Shown piece after piece: positions 19,801-30,038 of a stretch of 64,000 nt of DNA. The notes below the pieces were generated by a model, which was not told the origin of the DNA, searched no databases, and worked only from the letters and a program-made list of their open reading frames with translations. Source of the stretch: Mycoplasma phocoenae (lineage in GTDB: Bacteria > Bacillota_I > Bacilli_A > Mycoplasmatales > Metamycoplasmataceae); contig NZ_CP051481.1 of NCBI RefSeq assembly GCF_012934855.1, positions 558,001-622,000 on the forward strand, given 5' to 3'. Numbering within the stretch: position 1 is the stretch's first letter; each line of letters opens with the position of its first letter. The translations under genes were made by a program, and so were the position numbers.

Positions 19801-22800
19801 TAAAGAAGCATTGGCATTTTTAATAGATTCTTTAATTTTAGCTTCTTCAGAATCTTGAATGTCAGTTGAATTTGCTACTGGTGTTAATTCTGGAAGAACG
19901 TATGTTGCTTTATCAGTAGTAATTACAAATTTCTTACCTGCACTTGGAGTTACAGTAACTTCTCCAGTTGATTTATTAACAGCAATTTGAACATCTGGAT
20001 GATTTAAAGAAGCATTGGCATTTTTAATAGATTCTATAATTTTAGATTCTTCAGAATCTTGAATGTCAGTTGAATTTGCTACTGGTGTTAATTCTGGAAG
20101 AACGTATGTTGCTTTATCAACTGGAATTGTAAATTGTTTTCCATTTGCTGCGTTAACAGTAACAACACCTTCAGCTTTATCAACTTTAATGTCATCTAAT
20201 TCAATAGTTGGGTTGGCTTTGTTAATAGCTGTTTGAATAGCTTTTACTTCTTCAGCAGTTAAATCAGCAGCATTAGCAACTGGTGTTACAGTTGGTAAAC
20301 TAGCAACTACTTTTTCAGCAGGAATTGTAAATTTCTTACCTGCACTTGGAGTTACAGTAACTTCTCCAGTTGATTTATTAACAATAATTTGATCATCTGA
20401 AAGATTTAAAGAAGCATTGGCATTTTTAATAGATTCTTTCATTTTAGCTTCTTCAGAATCTTGAATGTCAGTTGAATTTGCTACTGGTGTTAATTCTGGA
20501 AGAACATATGTCGCTTTATCAGTAGTAATTACAAATTTCTTACCTGCACTTGGAGTTACAGTAACTTCTCCAGTTGATTTATTAACAATAATTTGATCAT
20601 CTGAAAGATTTAAAGAAGCGTTGGCATTTTTAATAGATTCTTTAATTTTAGCTACTTCAGAATCTTGAATGTCAGTTGAATTTGCTACTGGTGTTAATTC
20701 TGGAAGAACATATGTCGCTTTTTCAACTGGAATTGTAAATTGTTTTCCATTTGCTGCGTTAACAGTAACAACACCTTTAGCTTTATCAACTTTAATGTCA
20801 TCTAATTCAATAGTTGGGTTGGCTTTGTTAATAGCTGTTTGAATAGCTTTTACTTCTTCAGCAGTTAAATCAGCAGCATTAGCAACTGGTGTTACAGTTG
20901 GTAAACTAGCAACTACTTTTTCAGCAGGAATTGTAAATTTCTTACCTGCACTTGGAGTTACAGTAACTTCTCCAGTTGATTTATTAACAATAATTTGATC
21001 ATCTGAAAGATTTAAAGAAGCATTGGCATTTTTAATAGATTCTTTCATTTTAGCTTCTTCAGAATCTTGAATGTCAGTTGAATTTGCTACTGGTGTTAAT
21101 TCTGGAAGAACATATGTCGCTTTATCAGTAGTAATTACAAATTTCTTACCTGCACTTGGAGTTACAGTAACTTCTCCAGTTGATTTATTAACAATAATTT
21201 GATCATCTGAAAGATTTAAAGAAGCATTGGCATTTTTAATAGATTCTTTAATTTTAGCTACTTCAGAATCTTGAATGTCAGTTGAATTTGATACTGGTGT
21301 TAATTCTGGAAGAACATATGTTGCTTTATCAGTAGTAATTACAAATTCCTTACCTGCACTTGGAGTTACAGTAACTTCTCCAGTTGATTTATTAACAATA
21401 ATTTGATCATCTGAAAGATTTAAAGAAGCATTGGCATTTTTAATAGATTCTTTAATTTTAGCTTCTTCAGAATCTTGAATGTCAGTTGAATTTGCTACTG
21501 GTGTTAATTCTGGAAGAACGTATGTTGCTTTATCAACTGGAATTGTAAATTGTTTTCCATTTGCTGCGTTAACAGTAACAACACCTTTAGCTTTATCAAC
21601 TTTAATGTCATCTAATTCAATAGTTGGGTTGGCTTTGTTAATAGCTGTTTGAATAGCTTTTACTTCTTCAGCAGTTAAATCAGCAGCATTAGCAACTGGT
21701 GTTACAGTTGGTAAACTAGCAACTACTTTTTCAGCAGGAATTGTAAATTTCTTACCTGCACTTGGAGTTACAGTAACTTCTCCAGTTGATTTATTAACAG
21801 CAATTTGAACATCTGGATGATTTAAAGAAGCATTGGCATTTTTAATAGATTCTATAATTTTAGCTTCTTCAGAATCTTGAATGTCAGTTAAATTTGCTAC
21901 TGGTATTAATTCTGGAAGAACATATGTTGCTTTTTCAACTGGAATTGTAAATTGTTTTCCATTTGCTGCGTTAACAGTAACAACACCTTTAGCTTTATCA
22001 ACTTTAATGTCATCTAATTCAATAGTTGGGTTGGCTTTGTTAATAGCTGTTTGAATAGCTTTTACTTCTTCAGCAGTTAAATCAGCAGCATTAGCAACTG
22101 GTGTTACAGTTGGTAAACTAGCAACTACTTTTTCAGCAGGAATTGTAAATTTCTTACCTGTACTTGGAGTTACAGTAACTTCTCCAATTGATTTATTAAC
22201 AGCAATTTGAACATCTGGATGATTTAAAGAAGCATTGGCATTTTTAATAGATTCTATAATTTTAGCTTCTTCAGAATCTTGAATGTCAGTTAGATTTGCT
22301 ACTGGTGTTAATTCTGGAAGAACATATGTTGCTTTTTCAACTGGAATTGTAAATTGTTTTCCATTTGCTGCGTTAACAGTAACAACACCTTCAGCTTTAT
22401 CAACTTTAATGTCATCTAATTCAATAGTTGGGTTGGCTTTGTTAATAGCTGTTTGAATAGCTTTTACTTCTTCAGCAGTTAAATCAGTAGCATTAGCAAC
22501 TGGTGTTACAGTTGGTAAACTAGCAACCACTTTTTCAACTGGAATTGTAAATTGTTTTCCATTTGCTGCGTTAACAGTAACAACACCTTCAGCTTTATCA
22601 ACTTTAATGTCATCTAATTCAATAGTTGGGTTGGCTTTGTTAATAGCTGTTTGAATAGCTTTTACTTCTTCAGCAGTTAAATCAGCAGCATTAGCAACTA
22701 CAACGGGCGCAGGGTTTTTAAAAGTTAATTTTCGTTTTTGAACTACAGTTTTATCTGCTGGAATAACTGTTTGTAAATAATCTGGATGTTTAATAGTAAC

Positions 22801-23055
22801 AGTTCCATCATTAGCAACATCAATTTCTTTATTGGTTAAATTAAATCTTTGATTTGCTTTTTTAACTTTTTGTTTGATTTCGTTTTTTTCTTTATCTGAG
22901 ATATTATTTATATCATCAACCTCAGTTGATATAATTTCTATATTAATGTTTTCTTGATGTTTATCAGTTAAATTTGAAATCATTAAAGCATTCGCAGCTA
23001 ATGTAGCGGATAAAGTTGTTGATGTTATTAATTTTATTAAAGTTTTCTTTTTCAT
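16843..23055 (-). CDS. Giant exported repeat protein with C-terminal leucine-rich repeats (repeat gene 1)
   Basis: 2070 aa. Start ATG at 23053-23055 follows AAAGGAAGTC. N-terminus KKKTLIKLITSTTLSATLAA is a signal peptide or N-terminal anchor without a lipobox Cys. Residues about 40-110 are a diverged module; residues 118-1523 are 21 tandem modules: 7 of type A (66 aa; ADLTAEEVKAIQTAINKA ... NGKQFTIPVEK) and 14 of type B (68 aa; DIQDSEEAKIKESIKNA ... GEVTVTPSAGKKF). After a unique Glu/Lys-rich stretch, residues about 1780-2040 are BspA/LRR_5-like repeats (ITSISGNNVTAIGGKAF, SLEFVNIKNVKFIAGDAF, TKIGKQPF). Three TGA(Trp) codons join the C-terminal part. Likely a surface protein; possibly comparable to the large Mvsp proteins of M. 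mobile, which I could not check. Confidence 0.85.
18487..22704 (-). repeat. Tandem module array of repeat gene 1 (21 modules, A=198 bp, B=204 bp)
   Basis: In protein order: A A B A B A B B B A B B A B B B A B B B B. The first A lacks its opening 8 residues. The module lengths sum exactly to the array (1406 codons), which supports the count. Copies are nearly identical at DNA level. Confidence 0.93.
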
Positions 23056-24544
23056 TTGACTTCCTTTTTGTTTAAAAAACATTATTATTATACTAAATAA
23101 TCTATTAATGAGCATAAAACCAGTAAATAAAACCTTCACAATTCACAAATCAACCTTAAAAAGATATTTAAAATAAAAAAATAAATTTTTTAAAAAAGTT
23201 TTATATATTCAAGCGTATTAAGTTGCATTATTTTATGATTTAAATTATTGTTTTTGTTTAATCGTAATTTCATATAAATCAGTAATTAGTGTATTCAAAG
23301 ATTGAAGTTTATCAAGGCTTAAATGAATTTTGGAGCGCTTCCAATATTTACATTAATGAGCATCATAAAATTCAAATAATTATCGTAAAAACAACTAACA
23401 TATATTTTTGAAGTTGTTTTTATTTTTATTCAATTTAATATGGTTATAAGATGTTGTTTATTAAACAATTTTATTTAAAATTTGCATAAAAAACTCTCAA
23501 TCATCATAAGGTTTATGGAAAAATTTATTATTAGGCTGTGGAAATTAGTATATTTTTCTTTTATCAAATTTATTGCAATAAAGGTTTATCGTATCAAATG
23601 AAACCTCAGTAAATAATATCACTAATTTAACGTATGTGGAACAGGGGCACCAGAATTGGCGGCGAGGTGATTCCCATTAATTCTATTCTCTCGAGCTTAA
23701 GTGAGTATTGATATACTTTTACATATCCACACACGTTGCACTACCGGTTATACCCATAAGCTGTGAAACAACTTATTAATTTACCAAAATTATACTTTGC
23801 ATTTTCAATCAAAGCATTATGGATAATTTTCATAAATATAATTGCTTCAGTTTCATTTTCTACTAATTTTAAAATATATTAATTTTATCTTTAAAGTCGT
23901 CATCATCAAATAATTTATTCTTATATATAATTGATTAATAAATAATTGGATCATTGCGACCATCCACATCTCAGTATCATTCAATATCTGAGAAAGTCAA
24001 TAATATTCTGTGAAATCAGTAATACAGTAATAAATCTTTTATGTGCTTCATCAATAATATTTTTATTTCAAAATGATTTTCAAAACCTTCAAATAGAATT
24101 TCGGGCATTTGCTTGCAAAATTCCAGGTGTTTAAGAAGAAATGCAAATATGCCATATAATCTAATTTATCTGATTAAATATATCAATCGAAATACTTTTT
24201 CTTGTCGCGAGGTAATTTTTTTTAATATTTCGAATATTATAATTCAAACTATGTGTTTTGGGCGCAAATATAACTTTTTTCTCAACTCCTGAAGAGATTG
24301 TTTTTTAACAAAGAAACAATTTCATTCATGTTTTTTGCAGCTTATTATTAAATCGCTGCGAAAAATATTCACTGAACCCCCACTTATGAATTTTATGTAT
24401 CATTATTTTTAATTTGATTATTACTATCTTTATTTTTTAATGATTTTACATTTTTTTTATCTTATAAACTTTATTTATCTTATAAATGTTGAAAATGAAT
24501 AAATTTAAATAGTATTAATTTATCTAATTTATAACAAAATAATT
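23056..24544. other. 1.49-kb divergent spacer between repeat gene 1 and protease gene 1
   Basis: Holds the promoter of repeat gene 1 (TATAAT on the minus strand at 23087-23092) and the upstream region of the protease. A short less AT-rich patch lies at about 23637-23770. The rest is coding-like in composition but full of stops in all frames; possibly a very old pseudogene that I could not name. The whole stretch recurs at 35610-37098 with only about two base changes. Confidence 0.55.
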
Positions 24545-27500
24545 ATGAAAAAATGGATTTTTTGTTATAAATTAGTTATGAAAATAAAAAAAATGAAATT
24601 AATTCTGTACCTTCTTTTATTATTTGTGTTTTCACTTTTAATTATCGGCACATATTTCGGCACTAATTCAACATTAGATGCTAAAGCAAAAATCACAAAT
24701 AATACAAACAAAAACAACAAAAATCAAGACGATACAAATAATTTAAATACTATTGATACAACAAACAAAGAAGCAGAAGAAAAAGATGAATTACCTAACA
24801 ATATTGTTCTACCAGCAGATAGTATTAATTCGAATATTAATAAACAAATAAACTATAATTATTTGGAAAGATTCGACTCTAAAGAATATTATGATTTATT
24901 TAACGTGCACAATACAAGTAATATATCTAATTCGTTTAACTTTGAATCATTAAAAACAAAAAATGAATGATCTCAATACTTTTCAAGAATTAACAAAAAT
25001 ACCGAATACAAAAACGATTCATGAAATCACATAACTGATGTTAATTTAATTGATGTAAAGAGAAAAGATAGTAATTTCTTTATTATTTTTTCAACACTCG
25101 AAAAAAATAATGAATACACATTAAGATATAAATACAATAACAGTCAATTTCTTTTGAATACCTCAAATGTAGACGGTAAAATAGGATTTTTAATTCCGAA
25201 CGAACATAAAAATGTATTGCTTATTAATATATTAAAAAATAATAGTATTATCAAAACATTTAATGATAATGCTTTTGTACATTTTTATGATAACGGCGAT
25301 GACGATTTAAAAGCTTGAGAATATGATTTATCAGGTAATAAAATAAGTGAAATTAATATTGATCAAAATAATAATTTAAATGGTAAATTAACGTTAGTGT
25401 GACCGGGCAGGGTGGGTAAAAGTTGAAATTTAAATGATTTATATGGAGTTTTTATTGTAAAAAATAAAACTAAAATTCAAAAAATATTCTATAGTGATCA
25501 ATCTATTGATAGTGGAGAATTTGAGTATAGAATGAATTTTGTTGGCGAAAAAATTGATGGTAAATTAATTGATGTTGTATATAATTCTGACAAAACAAAA
25601 TCAAAAATAAAATTAAAAAGCTTAAGAGAAGATCAAATTATTTCTAAATTGATCAATCAAATCAATAACGCAACTGATATAAAAAATAACTTTTTATCAA
25701 TAGAAGAAGATAACGATAAAATAGTGATAAATTTCGCGAATAATATTGAAAATAAAAGAATAAAATTCTTACTAAAATCATTAAATTATCAGTATAAATA
25801 TTCAAAATTATTTGATACTAAATTTGAAAATGGGATAGAAATAATAAATAATCAATTATTTTTTCTTAAGAAGATTTTACCCATAGAACTAGATGAATTT
25901 ATAATAACAAATTTATCAATTGATGATGAAGAATCAAATTTAACTTATTTAGATAAATTTGTTTTAAAAATTAATCAGGTAAACATGTTAAATTTAACAA
26001 AATTTATCATTTCTAAAAATGAGGATGGTAGATTATTTGCAGCAATAAATATAAATGATGATTTTAATATTTTGAAAAATAAACTAATAAAAGTTAATTT
26101 TAGTGTTGATATGAATAAAAATTTCCCTGATACATCAAATAAAAATTTTAAGGAATTTAGCACAAAATCTATTTACATACCTTGAGATAAATTACATAAA
26201 TTTGAATTAAATAATTTATTGGATGGATTAAAGTATACATTATCTTCAATTGAAGTATTAGACATAAATACCCTTCACAAAAAAAATATTATTATAAAAA
26301 TTAATGATAATTTTAAGAAATCATTCATACAACAAAGAAATTATGAAAAAATAAAATTAAACAACTTTTTTAATGATCAAAACATTGTTCCTACTGATAA
26401 AATGGTTGAAAATTGACTCAACAATAAGGAAATCGAAAATTTAGAACAAAATCGAACTAATACCAAAAATTTGCTAGATTTGTATCTAGAGGTTATTTCA
26501 AGAGAGACGAAAAAATGAATGAATGGTATTTCGCTACCTAAACCAAGAGAATATAAATTTTTAAATGGCGAAAAAATGCATGTTATTCAACCTAGAAGAA
26601 ATATAATGAAATCTTTTGTACATATTGAAGAAAATTCTTCAGCATATTATGACATTGATATGAATATGTTTAAAAATTATAAAAATCATTTAGATGATTC
26701 AATAATTTATATATCATTACACCTTGATCATTATTTCATGAGAATTGCTGATTATTATCCATATATGAATCAAACTTCTACTGTTGGGATTGCTATACCA
26801 ATTAAAGAATTGTTTGAAAATAAAAAAATAGAAAATTTAGATTTTAAATTTTCATACTTTAATAATAATGTATATTTGAATGAGAAATTAAAAAATCAAA
26901 TAGCTAGCGATTTCAATTTCACCGCAAGCTTAAACAATGACATTATCAAGTTCGTAATTAAATCAAGAGGTCAAAGTAAAATATTTAATTTTGTAAAAGA
27001 TCATTTGTTATCAAATAATCAAAGTATTTATATAAATGATTTTGTATTTAATTATGTGTACAATGGTAAAAATGATATTGAATTTATTGATAACGACGAT
27101 CCTAATTTTATTAGCTTGAATAATACAAATAACGAACCGAATTCTATTTTTTTAAAAGGAGATATAAATCAATTAACTAGTAGATATGACAAATATAACA
27201 ATTTCATAAATCCTAAAAATCAGAAAAATTCAATTAGAATCACAAGCGAAAAAGAAACAAATTATAAAAATTATGCTGAAATAAAAAATCGAGCATTTTG
27301 AATAAAGGGTCACGGCGGTACATATAATGTATTCGCAAAAGTTAAACCAAATGATGATAATGACTATAGATTTTATATTTTTACAAATGTGCACGTTATT
27401 GATGAAATTGACAAAAATGACATATCAATTGAAAATGGTTATTACACGATAAAACATAATTCTTTTGAAAAAATATATTTTCCCATATTACCGAGCGATG

Positions 27501-28426
27501 AAAAATACAAAAATGATAAAACATATCCTATTTATTCGGATTTACAGCACAATAATGATTTAGTACCTATTCTCAATAAAAAAGCTTTTAACAATTTAAC
27601 GGACAATGATTTCAAGTTTCAAATGATTAGAAATTGAAACACAATTCACACTATAGCAAGCAGGAAAGAAGATAAATATAAAAATTTAAATCCTTATTTA
27701 TTTAAACAATACGATAATTTAGGAAACCCAAGAATAAATGAAAAAATTGGAAAAAATTTCAATTTCGATGTTTCAATTTTAATATGAGATTTAAAATTTA
27801 TATTTGAAAATTTTGAACATCAGTACAAAGAAAATAAACAAGTATATGAATATAACAATCAGATTATTGATGGAAATAACAAAAAGGCAATCGATATTAT
27901 GCTAGATTGAAAAAAAATAAAACCGTTGAAATTGTCAAAATACAATAAATATATTAGAAAATACTCGAATTTAAATTATTTTTTAAATACCTTCCCAAAT
28001 GCTGCTTCATGAAATGAAGATAGTCCAACTGATGATAAAAGCAGATATAGATCATATTTAATTGGTAATCCAATTAGTGTCGGAACTAAAGAACCATTTC
28101 AATTTTCCGGTATTACTTCAATAGGTGTGAGTTTCACAGCTATAGAGATTGATACTGGTCAGGGTTCGAGTGGTTCTGCTGTATATGACTATGAAAGTAA
28201 TTTAGCAGGTATAATAACATCTGGATATTTATCACCTCAAAAAAACAATACCATAACTAAAAAGGATAGAATTGAACATGGTTCAGATTTTATGCTGTTT
28301 GACACAGAATCAAATTCATTTATTGGTCAAAAAGATAATTATTCTGACACATCAAGCTTTAATCAAATAGTGAGACGGTTATCTTGATTGTATCCAAACG
28401 AATATCATGAATTTATGGAGAATTAA
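24545..28426 (+). CDS. MIP-like (DUF31) serine protease, copy 1
   Basis: 1293 aa read through many TGA(Trp) codons. N-terminal anchor LILYLLLLFVFSLLIIGTYF (about residues 19-38), an Asn/Lys-rich linker, about 850 residues of unrecognised extracellular sequence, then the chymotrypsin-fold DUF31 domain: GHGGTYNVFAKV, FTNVHVID (His950), NFDVSILIWDL (Asp1075) and DTGQGSSGSAVYDYESNLAG (Ser1209 in GSSGS). All three triad positions are present. DUF31 includes the mycoplasma immunoglobulin protease MIP, which with MIB captures and cuts host IgG; this one is larger than MIP as I know it and has no MIB-like neighbour that I recognise, so the substrate is open. The start is unsure (ATG at 24545 or 24578). 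Confidence 0.85.
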
Positions 28427-28624
28427 TTTTAAAACTTTTAGATTTTCACTTCGATTTATATTTATTCAAAGCATAATTTATACTGAATGTTTACTTGTTT
28501 TATTCAAATTCGTCCTAAATGTATATTACGCAATATAAAAGGATATTTTTGAATTATTGTTTTTTTTACAAAAAGACACTTAATATAAAAAGTGTCTTTT
28601 TGTAATTATTTATTCTAATTAAAG
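28427..28624 (+). terminator. Spacer with terminator of protease copy 1
   Basis: Contains the hairpin ACAAAAAGACACTT / AAGTGTCTTTTTGT (28568-28603), symmetrical and usable from both sides. The same hairpin type ends protease copy 2 and repeat genes 2 and 3. Confidence 0.75.
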
Positions 28625-29808
28625 TAATTTTTATTGGTGTTTTTTTAACAAGAACTTCTAAAAATCAATGAAACTTAACTTTCTATTTGTAATTACAGTA
28701 TTTTCATCGCCAAAATCTTAAGATGTTTCAGATCAAAAATAGTTGCAACAAATAACCAGGTGGAGCATACTCGGGATTTAATATTTTAGGCGCTTCATAT
28801 TTGCCATCAATTTCCTCATCTCATTCTTCAATTATTTTGACATATAGGTTTGGATATATTCTGGTTTTTCCGGAATATTAATATTGTTTCTTGACTAATA
28901 CCCTTTATTATTCCTAGAATATTAGTTTTTTAAAGTGTTATCAATTCATCCTTATTTAATGCATGTATTTTTATACCAAATAAATCTCTAAAGTTATTTA
29001 ATTGTTTGTTTTTGGTTTTTTTGCAAAGTTATATTTAAAAAGTTCACACATTACCGCATCTGTATTTAATAAATTCGCTAAATCATGAAGAATTGAACGA
29101 ATATATGTTCCTTTAGAAACATATGAAAAAAAATTCAATAATGCCATTGTTTTTATCATATTTAATCAAATCAAAAGCATAAATCTTTATTGAATTAGCC
29201 TTTAGCTCGATAGTTTTATTTTGCCTCGCTAATTCGTAAACTCTTTTACCGTTTATTTTTTGCACTAAAAACTGGTGGAACTTGCATAGTTTGGTTTTTA
29301 AGTATATTAATTGGTCTCTCAACTTCTTCTTTTTCAATGTTGAATCTAGGCAAAATACTTATGAGATCAATGTCAATATCATACGAATTACTATGTTTGA
29401 AAAGTTGCATTTTGTTCATCTTGTGTTAAATTGTTTGCATTATAACTTTTGTAATCGCTGGATCATTAAAATTAAAAATTTGTTTTTGAACAACGGTTTT
29501 GTTTTGCGGAATAGTTGTTTTTCATTTATTTTTAATTACAGTAACAGTTCCATTATTAGCAATATAAATTTCTTGATCGGTTAAATCAAAACTTTGATTT
29601 GCATCTTTAATTTTTTGTTTGATTTCGTTTTTTTCTTTTTCGGAAACATTATTAATATCAATAACTTTAGTTAATATTATGTTATTAATTTCAAATTTGA
29701 TGTTTTTTAAATCTTCATCAGTTAAATTTGAAATCATTAAAGCATTTGCAGCCAATGTGGCTGATAAAGTTGTAGATGTTATTAATTTGATTAAAGTTTT
29801 TTTTTCAT
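28625..29808 (-). pseudogene. Mosaic pseudogene: repeat-family N-terminus, truB fragment, repeat-family C-terminus
   Basis: Read 5'-3' on the minus strand: a ribosome site (AAAAGGAGTCTAA), ATG at 29806-29808, nine A's that put the signal peptide out of frame by one base, then TLSATLAANALMISNLTDED, SEKEKNEIKQKIKDANQSFDL, NNGTVTV and VVQKQIFNFNDPA as in repeat genes 1 and 2. At about 29440 this runs into a fragment of truB (28881-29437) that ends in the reading frame with a stop. From about 28870 to 28630 comes a decayed C-terminus like that of repeat genes 2/3 (DGKYEAP, then the ELLEVLVKK-like end). The module array is absent, and the truB piece sits where it should be. Confidence 0.75.
28881..29437 (-). 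pseudogene. truB fragment, copy 1
   Basis: Aligns with the intact truB at about 49955-50495: INGKRVYELARQNKTIELKANSIKIYAFDLIKYDKNNGIIEFF matches INGKRAYELARQNKSVELKANPIKIYDLDLIQYDKNKGVIEFF (given here as a comparison of residues about 135-180 of TruB, key block YELARQNK). Frameshifts and a small deletion near 29030 inactivate it; the catalytic N-terminal part (GTLDPLAEG) is missing. Confidence 0.88.
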
Positions 29809-29985
29809 TTAGACTCCTTTTTTGATACGAATATATGCTTTTAATTATTGTTATTATTCGTAATATTAAGCATGTATAATTTTATAATATTTTTTAAAAA
29901 AAAGTAGCTTGCGCTACTTAAAGTAAGTTTTTTACACTTTTTAGTATTTTGAGGATAAAAAATAATTGTTAAATTGGTTTTTTAG

Positions 29986-30020
29986 ACAAAAAGACACTTT
30001 TATATTAAGTGTCTTTTTTT
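29986..30020 (-). terminator. Terminator of repeat gene 2
   Basis: AAAAAGACACTT / AAGTGTCTTTTT stem about 20 bases after the stop, followed on the minus strand by TTTTTGTC. Confidence 0.8.
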
Positions 30021-30038
30021 TATTTATTTATAGTGATT

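Noticed and set aside
18487-22704. Regular direct repeats that might look like a CRISPR array or satellite DNA
   Set aside because: Units are 198/204 bp, all in one open frame, with protein-level conservation and no spacers.
23637-23800. A possible rpoC remnant on the minus strand (RIELMGITSPP resembling the RERMGHIELASP block)
   Set aside because: Similarity is short, needs frame changes and has no supporting motif on either side.
24545-28426. Six separate small genes in the protease region
   Set aside because: They are joined in one frame by TGA codons at Trp-like positions; the catalytic triad is spread over several of the pieces.
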